The translations under genes were made by a program, and so were the position numbers. Below, in pieces: positions 11,643-23,200 of a stretch of DNA of 64,000 nt. The notes under the pieces were generated by a model. The model searched no databases and had not been told where the DNA came from. It saw only the letters and a list, made by a program, of their open reading frames with translations. Location of the stretch: contig JAGFBZ010002557.1 of NCBI GenBank assembly GCA_018398805.1, positions 759,501-823,500 on the forward strand, given 5' to 3'. The stretch comes from Hirundichthys speculiger (taxonomy: Eukaryota > Chordata > Actinopteri > Beloniformes > Exocoetidae). The stretch's first letter is position 1. Every line of letters starts with the position of its first letter.

Positions 11643-14600
11643 GTCCGACCCGACCACCACCGCCGCTGTGTGAAGAGAGGAAGGAAGAGACGAAAGAGAA
11701 AGAGGGAAGACGATTATATGAGATGTTCTGACTTTAAAGGAACTTGCTGACAAAGAATTATCACAGCAGCTTTTTTGGTTATACAGAGAAAAGGAAAGAG
11801 TCCACACCTAGTTCTATAAACGTTCATCTTCTTTTCATTAAGGGCTCAATAATGTATTAGATATTCTTCTGCACAATATCAAAACCATACGTGCTGCCGC
11901 TGAGCCGTATTTGCACATTTTTAGTCAAAAATCAATAAAAAAAAGAAACATCTTTTGAGTATTGATTATTATTAAGTGTAAAATTAGTGATAAAACATTA
12001 AACATTAACAAAACACAAATCATGTTTTCCCCAAGATGGAGATAAAAAAGAAATGATCCATACTCATCCTATCAGTTTGTTTTGTTATTTTAATTATTAT
12101 TTTCTATCTTCTGCCCTTGTCATCAAATGTATCTCTAAATAAGGGTTGGTGTTTCCAAGAATGCATTCAAAAGTTGACAGCTTTGACAGCCATGTTCTTA
12201 GTCAGCAGCTGATGAAAAGAAAAAAAAAACACTCAACACTGTCAGCAGCTCCACACTCATCTCTATAACACTGCATGCTGAGAGAAGCCAGGAAAAGCTT
12301 CGGTATGAACACATAAACTGAGAACTGTCCTCCGCATTTATGCTTCTGATAATTCAAGTGGTTTTGGACTTCAGTGCTCACTTGGTTTTTGTGAGGAGGA
12401 TTCAAAGGAGATCAAAGAGCAAGTAACACTCATGCATTCAATCACCACCCTCTTCCAACAATTTAGGGTAATTTGGAGGGTTTGACCACAGCAATGTAAT
12501 CAAGGAGGAATGAGGGACTGAGAGCAGAAAAACGAAAGGTTTTGCAGGAATAAAGAAGAGGATGGAGAATTAAGACGTCTCTCTAATTACTGTGAGGCCG
12601 AGACTTGGCAAACTTCTGATGGCCAAATAAAAAACAAATGTTACAGATGAGAACTGTGTAACATGAACTGACTCTGCCCTGCCCAACCCTGCAATCTACG
12701 ACTGAATAAGAGCAGTGACTGAAAAGTCTGGTTGAAAAGCTTGTCTAGAGGTTAAACGAGCAGAAATTTCCCATTCTCTACTCCGGGAATATTACAGGAC
12801 AGAAACAGAATTATTATGCGTCTATAATTTGTCTTTCACAAAACACACTTGAAACTAACTGATACTTCAATACCTTTAGGACGCAGACAACAAATAGGGA
12901 TTACCAAGCACACCTGAGGACATGAGGAGTTGTAGGGAACACACATGATATCAATGTAACTTTGACATTAATAGCTTTATTCACATTTGCTTCCTGAGCT
13001 TTCAGCTGCAGCTGAACCTCTACAGGTTTGGCACAAACTGAACAAAGCCCCTCTCATATGGAACCAACAAAGACACGTATTGTGAAGTGCAGCAGAAACA
13101 GCTGACTTTGCTGGTGGGTGACTAGTCGACAGGCTGACTGTATTGAAAGTTGAAAGCTTGTCTTTTTTTTCACTAATTTTTTCAGAAGGGCTGAAATAGT
13201 GAGTACTACAAGGCAAAAAAAAAAAAAAAAAAAGGCGACTCCATTCTAATGTACAGTACTCCACCCTGCTTATAAGCTGGTCTCAAAGTATTTTTACACT
13301 TGAACCAAAGTCTACTACAGTACACAATGGAGATGAATAGGTAAAAAAATAAATAAATGAATAAAAATAGCTTGCTACAACTTTGCTGGACATAAAAAAA
13401 AAAAAGGAAGATCCAGTACATTCACAGTCAAAAGTTTTTAGGTTCATCTTCAGGACTTGTTCACTGCCGCTCCCAGTCTACATCATTTACTCTATCCAAG
13501 AAAAAGCTGGTGTGTGGAGCCAGTGTCTTATGATGCATTTTATTACTTAAATCCTGACTGCCCCTCCCTGCTCGCTCCCTCTCTATGTATACTCCCATTT
13601 ACACTGCACTTGGCAGCAAGCTGTTGTTTTTTCTGGAGAGGAAGGGAACAAGACTGCCCTGGTAAAAAATCTCTCAGACTAAATTCCTTCTGAAACTCCC
13701 AGGAGAGATCTAGTGGAAGGTGCTTAGGCCTTCTCAGTCTGAGGAGAAGCATTGATCGTGGCTGGTGCATCCTAATTACTGTTATTTCATATCTACATAT
13801 TTTGTCTAAGACTGAATCAGTTGGAAATCAGGCTAACGTAAGCAACATGGTTTTATTTATTTTCTGCCACGATCCATTGCTGATCAATAACCGAAAGAAT
13901 TCAAATTCAAAAGATGCATTCCAACAAAGCCCTCAGCTAAGAGAACCGAACTACCCAATAGAACCAACTGAAAAAAGAAATGCTTTCAGAGCCAATGTGG
14001 AGTTGAATATCCAAGCTGGCCAGACACCTCATTTCTTTGTCTGGCTTGTTGAAACATGCAGTTGAGGCCATCATCTCACACACACACACTTGTGTGCACT
14101 TTTGGTATGTTAACACACATAAACCTAATATTTATCTACATACAAATTTAAAAATCCAAGAGCAGTTCTGTCAACAGCTCAAGAAAAAGTGAAATTATCA
14201 TCCATAAATCAGAGGCCCTTTAATTATGTGGCAAAAAACTGAACTGCAGTTCCAGACAAGTTAGCATTGCTGTAAACTACGACACATAACAGCCTCCTGT
14301 TGTGTCTCACTTTTAAGTCAAACATGACTTCTGAGCAGAAACGAGTGTCTGAAAATCCCCCTTGCAAACTCAACACCCATTCAAGCCTAGAGACATGAAA
14401 CTCTGAAGTCTTATCTGTACGGCTCAGGGAAAGTTTGCTGATGCACGTCTTGCAGGGCATCATTATACCCAAAACAATGAGTTTAAGTTCATTTTCCATT
14501 TTACAAAGGAGTGATACTTGAGTCTTTTTTTGTCTCCACGTTCTTGCTGCAGCCAAAGTGGTCAGCATTTGATGATGCAATGGCGTCACTCTGCTTGTGC

Positions 14601-17600
14601 AGTAAAGCTTAAAAGCCGGTGTTACATATTTTGGGCCCAGACTCCCTTCAAACAAAGACAATGTTGCACCTACAGCACAAAAGAAATCAGTCTGCTCTGA
14701 GCTGAGGTAAGCTGGAGGAGTATGTGAGGAGAGGGTATGCCAGACATTTCCTATATGCAGTTCACTGGTTTCTTTTCTCGCATACTTTATCTGTCTTCAG
14801 CTCCACTAAATGTGTCCATTTCCTGAGAGCAATTAGCAGTGCTGAGGAATTCAGCCCCTTAGCAATAGCCAGTGGCATGACTGAAGGCCCCATTATCCCC
14901 AGTCCTTATGGAGACACTGGAGGAGATTTGTAGGGTGGGTCAAGGGTGGCAGCTTTTCAAAGGCTACTCATTATCTTTACATCCTTTACATATTGTTGGA
15001 CGAACAATTGTGACTGGTATTCTTGCAAATCTATCATTGTTGGAAACAAAGTTTAAATGATTGTGCTGCCAGACCAAACAGTTTCAACATCTCTGCATGG
15101 AAGACATTATGGGAAAGATATGCAAACTTTTCAAGATGTTATTTTACCACTACTTAACAGCGTTTTTTATTAAAAGTCTGATCCTCGACAAATAAAACAC
15201 TGCAGGGACCACACACGCCAGAAACTTGCAAAAAAAAAAAAAGAAAAGAAAAAAAAGCCAGAAAACAGGTTCTGCAGCTCTAACTCTACACAAATATTGA
15301 AAATGAGCAATGAGCAGGGAGGCTGTGGCCAAGGCACACTCTCTCAATCTCTGGCCAAGGTCTCGGCGATCATCATTACCGTCTGTGCTTAGTAAGGCAG
15401 CGTGTTGAGTTACAGCCTTTCGCAATCCTCTGAGGAAACCAGGGAATTTGGCACCAACTTTCCTTGAGGACAGGATAGTCCAAATATACAGTATCAACAC
15501 TCCTTCAACCCCTCATTCTATTTTCATTGGAGCGACAACCCCAGACAGAAGGCATGGAGAGAGAGGAGACGCAGTATTGATGTGCTTCTGTTCTGATCTG
15601 CTGGTGTCGTCTCTGAGCATTAAGCTCAAGGGTGACTGTATGTGGGGGTGGAAGTGAATATCAAAACAGAAAATTTCATTTCAGCTTTCATTTCTTTTTT
15701 TTCTTTTTGGGGGGATGTTCTTGCCACACATAGGAGTAACCTTTCAAAATTTCTCCTCAACATGTCTTTGCAAACAATAATAAAAATGATTCTTAAACTT
15801 CTGTCTGCACCAGCAGTAAGCAAGATGGATTACAAACAATGGAAAAATGTGAGACAAAGCAGTCTAACTACTGCATTTTGTTGTAGATTTAAGCCTGTCA
15901 GTGATTCTTTTTTATTCCCAGACAAATCCAAACACTAAACACCTGCAGATATGTACAAAGCATTCATACATTACGATGTGATTATTGGCATGGTTCCTTC
16001 TTGGCCTGCTTTACGCCATTCAGACAGGCACCCATCTATATTCTGCTTCTGGGTGGTCCTAGTTTAAGTATTATAAAGTTACATTTTTTTCTCATGTTGT
16101 AAATCAAGATTAGATTGCATGGTAGAGACCTTAAGCTTGGCTCAGACGTGGATTAAAGAAGTCAAATTACAAAATGCCAACAAAAGACTTTTCCAGCGAA
16201 TGGAGTCTGCTTCTATGACAAATCCAAGGCAAGTTATGTGCAATCCCTGACAACATGAAATTGGCCAAGAACGTCCAGAAAATTACATTTAATGCCGCTT
16301 GCTGAAGCAATCACCACTATTACGTAACATGTGGTTGTCACTTCAATTCTGTTTCATACGTTGTACGCTGATATTTCTTCATCTGCCTCACGTCAAGCAC
16401 ACACTTGTAAAGTGCAGACACTGGGGTGATTCAACAGTCTCTAGTGTTACTGCTGGGCCGCTTTTCATTCTTTAGCAGTCCTCACAGACAGGGGACTAAA
16501 GATCAGTGTTTAGGCTGATGTTATATGACAAGAGTGCTTTTTGTCTGCACAGAGAAAACTGGCATCAGTTACAAAAAAAAGATTTAAGATGTAGAAATCA
16601 TCACTATGTCAAAAACATACTATTTCTCTAAGAACGCTATCTTAAATGCCTCCTCTCAGTTACACCTTTGGACATTTGGATACCTGCTTCCGCGCTGTAC
16701 ATCTAACCTCGCTGTTATCTAACTGTTTTTACAAACCATTTGGAAAGACTTATGGGTACTGCAATGTGTTACCTGCTAAAGTGAATAGCTGTTCCAGCAT
16801 CAGTATTAGCGCCATCGTGCTGTTTCATAGTTGGCTTGATCGTCTGCAATGCGCCTGCTGTCTATTCAGCTTGCTGGAGTGCAGCTTGGCAATTCTAGCT
16901 CTCCGGAGACGCACTGGAAGGCATTTCTACTTAAAATAAACCCTGTGCGCCCACGTCCAGCCTCTGAGCCCTGTCGGCCTCTGCGCTGCTTGTCGGCTCG
17001 CCAGCCCTTTCCCATTAATCCATTGCGGCGTTCCATTTATGCGGAAACCATCTTACGGATGTGTCCAGACAGGCGCTGGGCATTTAAACCTTCTGCAGCA
17101 CATGCTCGGTCGCTCAGACACACATAGATACAACACAATGAAACAGATAGAGTATTCAAAAATATTTTCCCCTGCGTGGCATGTATGTGTAACAGCATGC
17201 ACTGCAGCTGAGGGGCATGCATGCGCCGTGTAGGAAAACTCTGAACCTATGAACTTTTGAGAACTCCACTGCGCACACGCACATAACAAAACCCAACTGT
17301 GCCAACTATGTTTCCCATTCCACCACTGATCTTTGACATTTAGGCCACTAAGGGCAAATAAGCTAGCCTAAATAAATGTCTTTTTACATAGTAAAGAATG
17401 AATCATTCAAAAGAGCCTCATGTTTGCAAGAGGATTATGTTTACAGAATCGTCCAAACAAAAAGAGGAAACAAGCAATTGCTGAAGTGATTAAATTGGAG
17501 TGCAATGGTTAAGTTTGTTTGTCTGGTACACGCAGCAACCAAATTCCCATCTGTGGCTTGCATGAGCACAAACACAAATGTCTCACAAGTGTCCCTCATC

Positions 17601-18039
17601 TAGTATAATTAATCATACAAAGCCTGTGTGCTACAATGGGCTACATAGAGTATTACAAATATCCAGTAATCTGAGCCCATATCATTGACTGTGTTCACAT
17701 GCTTCTGAAGACACATCATACTTCATTTACTTCACCACTCCTGCTTCAAAGTAAATTAGCAATACCAAGATTTATTTTTTTTTAAAGGCAGAATGCAATT
17801 AAGAGAGCGTTTCTGGTTAATTACACCTGAAGAAGTCTTAAATGCTTTATACTTACTCAGAGAAAACTCGTCAGTCGCCTTCTGTCAATGATGAACTTTG
17901 TTTGGACGCTGTAGAAAAGGTAGGAGAGCACTTATCAATATTAATGCTTTTACAAGTCATATTTTAGTAATTAGAGCTGAAGTGATTAGTTGAATGATAG
18001 ATAAGAAAAATGTATCAAAGCGGTTCAGATGAGTTAGCC

Positions 18040-18500
18040 AGGCCAGCCATGCCCGTATGTTTCACAAACATTTTCTCTCCTAAAATGGGTCTGGTCCCCC
18101 TCCAACTTACAGCCATGTGAGTTGTTCTGGTACAGAACGTACCGAGCCAATTGCAGTAGGGCAAAGCTTAAATGCTTTGACTCATTCAGATGTCAAGAGC
18201 CACTAATCAAAACAACCCAGATGGCTGTAAATGTGATAATAACACCTTGGATCAACATCTTTTTACTGAAAAAAAAAACAAACTCCAAGTCATTCCCACT
18301 GCACTGCACGCAACTTGGATGTCTTTTGCCAAAACCAGTCTGGTTGCTGCTCTGCCTACATCAGTTTCCCTGATTGGTTGTTTGCCTATCCAATGGCTTC
18401 CAGAGACAGTTTCTTCTGTGTCTGTTAAAAATCAAAGCGTAACCAACTGGAACCACTCATTTTATGGACTAAAAAGAAAAATAATTAGGATGTCTGGTCA
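18040..18500. repeat. Interspersed repeat, copy 2 of 3
   Basis: Best-preserved copy. It includes ATGGGTCTGGTCCCC, ACCGAGCCAATTGCAGTAGG, CTGCCTACATCAG and GGCTTCCAGAGACAG in the same order as the copy at 30521-30905. It is inside the jdp2 intron. Confidence 0.5.
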
Positions 18501-18851
18501 GGCTTCTGATAAATGACAAATTAAACTGACAGAACTTGGTTGTGTCTTCCTTAAATACACCACAATGGCTTTGAAGATCGGCTATGATTTGTTTTAAACA
18601 AGTCATTAAGTAAAGTGAAGTAATAATGATTACCATCAGCCCCAAACCAAAATTTCTCAATCCATGCAGGAATTCCCTTTTTATTTTGCAGCCATTTACT
18701 AAATCTAGTCAGTTATTAGTCTTACAACTTGCATGCAAGTGAAGCCTTTTGTGGAATAAGTTATCCAACTGTAGCACTGCAACAATAAGTTTCATGTACA
18801 AAAAAAGAAAAAAAAATCTGAAAGCTGTGCATGGAAGGATTGTTGAACTGA

Positions 18852-19150
18852 CTAGCGCTGGGTAATATGACCTTAAATCAATATCACAATTAATTGCACA
18901 TTTAACTTCAATCACAATTGATGAGAACATTTTCTTTTGTTTATTGGCTTTATTTGATTTTTTGCCCTCATAGATCATTATAAAGGTTTTGTTGCAAATA
19001 TGCTCAACTATTAAAACTGAGATATTTTTGTAATGAAAGGGTACACTTCTGTGATTTTAAAAATGAACCATTTAAGGGTTTTTGTTTTTTTTCTTTACAC
19101 ATTTTGAACAGTTGAAATAACAGGACTGATTAATTTTCTATTTTCTGCTG
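18852..19150 (+). mobile_element. Truncated hAT-like MITE end
   Basis: CTAGCGCTGGGTAATATGAC at the left edge resembles the terminal repeat TAGTGCTGGGCAATATGAC of the complete element at 19278. No matching right end was found before 19270, so it looks like a decayed or truncated relative. The right boundary given is approximate. Confidence 0.45.
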
Positions 19151-19277
19151 AAAACCAGTATAGAACCTATGTTGGAAATGATACCTAACATATTTTTTCT
19201 GACAATCAAAGCAGCATAAAGAGGCATAAAATAATGGCAAAGAGACTCAAAATGACTCAAAAGAATTACAAACCAAC

Positions 19278-19923
19278 TAGTGCTGGGCAATATGACGATA
19301 CATATCGTGAGGAAGATAGAAAAGTGTGTATCGTGCCATTTCTCTTCTATCGTTTCTATAATTTCTAACCTAATTTTATCAATTATTACAGCAAATATGT
19401 AATTAAATAACCTACAACGATAAATTTGATAGAATCATATCTACTTCTAAAAAGTAGCCTTTTATGTTTGCACTTTTATTCATGGTTAATGCCTTAAACA
19501 GAGTTCTCGTCAACCCTGATGTTTACTTTAGACACTTTATATTGGTTTGCAAACTTTGCACTACAAGGTTACAGATTTCAGAAAGTTGAAAAATAATTTG
19601 TGTTTATTTTTTATAGCTGAACTTCAGTGCAAAAATGTGTTTTTCCTCTCAGAAACTGTTGGGCACTTTTAAAAAAAATGTGAAAGCTACTGTACCTCTG
19701 TTCCTACCTGTTTTTGCTGCACTAAAATGTATGTTTGTGACAGTTCAGCTAAATGTCCTTTCAAAATAAAGTTGAAAAGTAAGCAGTGAAATTTTTGTCA
19801 AACTTTTCAGAGAATAACTGAAAACATACTTTATTATGGTATATCGTGATATATATCGTTATCGTGATATAAAATAGTCCATATCGTGAAATATATGATT
19901 TTTTTCCATATCGCCCAGCACTA
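19278..19923. mobile_element. Non-autonomous hAT-type transposon (MITE)
   Basis: The element is 646 bases. The left end TAGTGCTGGGCAATATG and right end CATATCGCCCAGCACTA are inverted repeats with one mismatch. It is flanked by an exact 8-base duplication AAACCAAC at 19270-19277 and 19924-19931. Eight-base target duplications are typical of hAT transposons. The inside is AT-rich with repeated TATCGTGATAT-like motifs and no transposase frame, so it would need a transposase in trans. Confidence 0.85.
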
Positions 19924-20763
19924 AAACCAACAATGTAAAACAGTACAAAGATTTAAAACAACCAGAAATATACCAAAAGACATGCAAAAATGAACACAAA
20001 TAGACATTCAGTTGCCAAAGTGAACATAAATAGTGTGCAGAAACACCACACTGGAACTACTAGGACACAACAAGGTGCACAGGCTGGTCGTTTTTGTGGC
20101 TCTGTGTAGGACAGCATGGGGGCCTTTAACGAGTGGACCCCGGGGGCCTCACCGCCCCCCCTCCCTGCAGACTAGCTGCAGACTAGCAACGTAAGCTAGC
20201 GGTGCAATAGTTTGAAACCCGCAGCGCGTGGTGTGTATAATGTTACATAACTGTCTCCAACAGGCCAGCGAACACTTCACTGGAACAACACCGACGGAAA
20301 CGACTCCCGAGAAGAACATACATTGTGACACATGCCAACTGGTGTGTTAAAACAAATAAATAAATAAATAAATAACGGGCTGTTGCCACAAGAGTTGTAA
20401 CGACAATGTCGTTCAGGGTTGTAGCAGGCGCGAGCTGCCTGCTGCGCTAAGAGCACGGAAAACTTTAAAACTGTTAAAGCCTCCGACTATTCGAGGGATT
20501 TTTTTTTTTTTTTTTAACATAGCATCATATGTTGAGAGAGTCGGTAAATATCCCGCGGGAACTCGTGTCACGTTAAATTCAGCGCGTTAAATCGTTACAA
20601 CGTGGTGGAAAAGTCCGAACATATAAATGTATGTATGCAAATATGCAAAAGGCTGTACCAACATTCCGTCAACTACTAGCACAAAAAAAAAAAAAATCGC
20701 GACTGAGAAAAATAAAATAAAAACTGTCTGCATTTTATGTTGATGGTTCGAACACAGGCTTAC

Positions 20764-20838
20764 CTGTTGTGCGTCCAAAATCCGCAGTGATAAAACTGGA
20801 AGGTTGTCGGAGTCAGAACACAGATGGGTTTGAGGACT
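20764..20838 (-). other. jdp2: Probable non-coding first exon of jdp2
   Basis: On the minus strand a TATA box is followed, about 100 bases later, by a consensus donor (CAACAG, then GTAAGC). The exon end at 20764 is set by the donor. The 5' end is only estimated from TATA spacing. The matching acceptor is at 11666. No coding start is needed here because the conserved MMPGQ start is in the next exon. Confidence 0.5.
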
Positions 20839-20850
20839 GAACCGAGGCAG

Positions 20851-20869
20851 TTGCGTCAGCCCTTTTATA
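20851..20869 (-). promoter_or_regulatory. jdp2: jdp2 core promoter: TATA box and CRE-like site
   Basis: Minus strand TATAAAA lies at 20869-20863, followed five bases later by TGACGCAA at 20858-20851. TGACGCAA resembles a composite ATF/C-EBP site, a class of site that JDP2 and its partners can bind. Autoregulation is inference only. Confidence 0.5.
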
Positions 20870-21589
20870 AACCCCGATGTCGGCTGTTAGGCTCTGGAAT
20901 GCGGAACTGAGGTGCCAGACGTAAGCATGGATGAAAATAGGAGGGCTGAAAACATTCAGCTTTGTTTGCTCCACCCATAGCAACCAGAAAACATACACAA
21001 GACAGACGACAGGACGAGGAAAGTTTCACAGGGAGTGATGGACTGATCCCCGACGCTGGGGAATACACGCCCACAGCCCCAAACCAGTGAGAAATAAAGT
21101 TGTGAATGTAAACATCAGGAGAGATTATGTTTATTATCTCACAGAGGGTGGCCTGCCAACAACAAAACATGTCTGCCAAAGTAGGAAGCTATAAAGTACT
21201 CAAATGATTTTCAACAGAAAATATTAAAGATGGAAGACATTTCAACAAGCTGTATTAATGGCAAACCAGTGTTTATATTAAACATTGTCTGAGTAGTTTA
21301 AAAAAAAAATCTAACGCACTTAAATATTTCCAAACCAATTCACTTATCGACATTGTGAGCTCCCATTAGAAGATGTAGAATAAAAGAGATAATGAAGGAA
21401 TTAATGGAAAAGAAATAAGATGAAATTAGTACTCCAAAGCTGCAAAATAATCCATGACTATAGCTTTTAATGATGACACAATCATGAGGTCTTAATGAAA
21501 TATCTGTGATCAAAATACAGAAAAGATATAGGACAACTCCTTTTTCCTCCATTTACAGATCTGTTCGTAACAGCTCTTTTAGGGGGCAG

Positions 21590-21690
21590 AGCCAATTCAA
21601 TTAAACGTTATTTATATAGTGATTATTACAATATAAATTGTCTCTTGGTCCTTTTCAGAGACCCAGAGCATTACCCCCCAAGCAAAAATG
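21590..21690 (-). mobile_element. Fragment of a fish retroelement 3' end
   Basis: AATTCAATTAAACGTTATTTATATAGTG then TGTCTCTTGG and TTTTCAGAGACCCAGAGC resemble the reverse complement of a common fish repeat tail. The copy at 23100-23200 has the same TTATTTATATAG/TTATTTGTATAG and TTGTCTCT blocks. Fragmentary, no coding part seen. Confidence 0.4.
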
Positions 21691-23099
21691 AATAGAAAGA
21701 CTCACTCCGTTTGACTCAGATTAAAAAAAATTGGACAAACTCTCTATGACGTCACCCATAGGTTTTCTGGAGAGCTTTGAAGCCTTTTTTAATTCTTGTT
21801 AATGATGATCTGAACAGCGCCATATTGGCAGGAAAAAACTGGTTAATCAAAACATGGACCGATTGGTGGAACAAACAAGTTCGGCAACCTCGGTCATCAA
21901 AACCTAGGTATTTCAGATCAAATCTTTCCATTCATTCTCATTCTGATGGTTTTACTGAAACAACTTTTGAAAGTTATGCCAGAGCTGAAAGAAGGCCTGG
22001 GGTAGCTCTGACTACTCAACTAGCCGAAACGCCACCAACTGAACATAGACTGGGGGTGCTGTAGATGCTGGAGGCCCTCTTTTTCTGCGGGCCTCTACTC
22101 GGAGCAACTTCCAGTCGGAGCCCTGGGCAATCGTATTGACTGTTGCTGTTTGTGGACACGACCACTTCAGGTGGTCAGGTGATACAGGTCATTCGTTTTT
22201 TTATCAGACGTGGTGTTGTACCGCAATGGTGCAGAGTCTAAATAACATAGATCCAAAGCAAAGACGATACATATCTATCCCTTCATGGGTGACGTGATGT
22301 GGGTGAAATGGGTAGAGATCTCTCTGCACAGAAAAGATGGAAGACACTGATTCAGCCTAAGAGGAAGGACACAATGGGGAAGAATGTCGACGTGCTGAAC
22401 CTCACAAGAAATTTCAGTCTGTGTTCCTGTCATTTTGACACTTTGACATTTTGACACTGGTGATTCTGTCTACTTTGCCTGGAAGAGCAGGGAGAAGCCA
22501 CTAGAGAAGGGAAGAGAGAAACGGAGTAGATCTGCAAAGTGAATGAGTGTGAGTGCTGCCCTCTCACATGTCATAATCCACGATACTTGGGTGGCCTCTT
22601 TTAACAATACAACAAGCTATGTTGTCTTCTAAGTAAGAATGATTATGCTCTCTTTGGTCTTTATTCACAGCTCAGATACCAAGTTGACAGTTAACGCTTA
22701 GAGCTGTGTAGCTAAACTGATGACAGCGAGACATGAACACCACAGCCAGCTGTCACTCAAAAACATCACACCACTTATTATGCATAAATGTGCGCCTTTA
22801 TGTGATTATTGATATATATAAAAATTCCCCAACATGAGGTGTGAAATCTAGCAATGGGAACCAAGACATTTTTTTCTTCCGGCTCTAAATATGTTTAATT
22901 GTCCTGCAAAGTGGAACATTTTAAGATGACATTGTATGGTGGATGACATTCTTCAGGAGTCTCGTGATCTGTTGAGGTACAGAAAATTATTCTACTTCCT
23001 GGACTGCGTCAGACAAGCAAACTGGATGTAGCCCCTTGCCTTGGCTCCGCTCCTCTCCACTGTAGAGTTATTATAAATATTATAATTTTGTGGAACCCG

Positions 23100-23200
23100 C
23101 TTCAATTCAATTCAATTCAATTTTATTTGTATAGCATCTGTTACGATGTCAATTGTCTCTAGGCGCTTTACAGAGATAACATGGTACACGGGTGCAGTAA
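23100..23200 (-). mobile_element. Fragment of a fish retroelement 3' end
   Basis: Four CAATT units, then TTTTATTTGTATAG and TTGTCTCTAGGCGCTTTACA. This is the minus-oriented tail of a widespread fish repeat, with no coding part attached. Confidence 0.5.

Larger units (their letters stand above)
11666..20763 (-). other. jdp2: Large jdp2 intron between the non-coding and first coding exon
   Basis: The interval runs from a good acceptor at 11666-11667 (exon from 11665, 23 bases before the ATG) to a donor at 20763. It contains a repeat copy at 18040-18500, a hAT-like fragment at 18852 and a complete hAT-type MITE at 19278-19923. A GC-richer stretch at about 16.9-17.3 kb might be an alternative promoter or regulatory element but shows no clear motif set. 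No other protein-coding exon was recognised. Short open frames here lack splice support and known motifs. Confidence 0.55.

Noticed and set aside
21777..22064. 95-codon open frame in the jdp2/fos-like gap
   Set aside because: No recognisable domain and no splice or promoter context.
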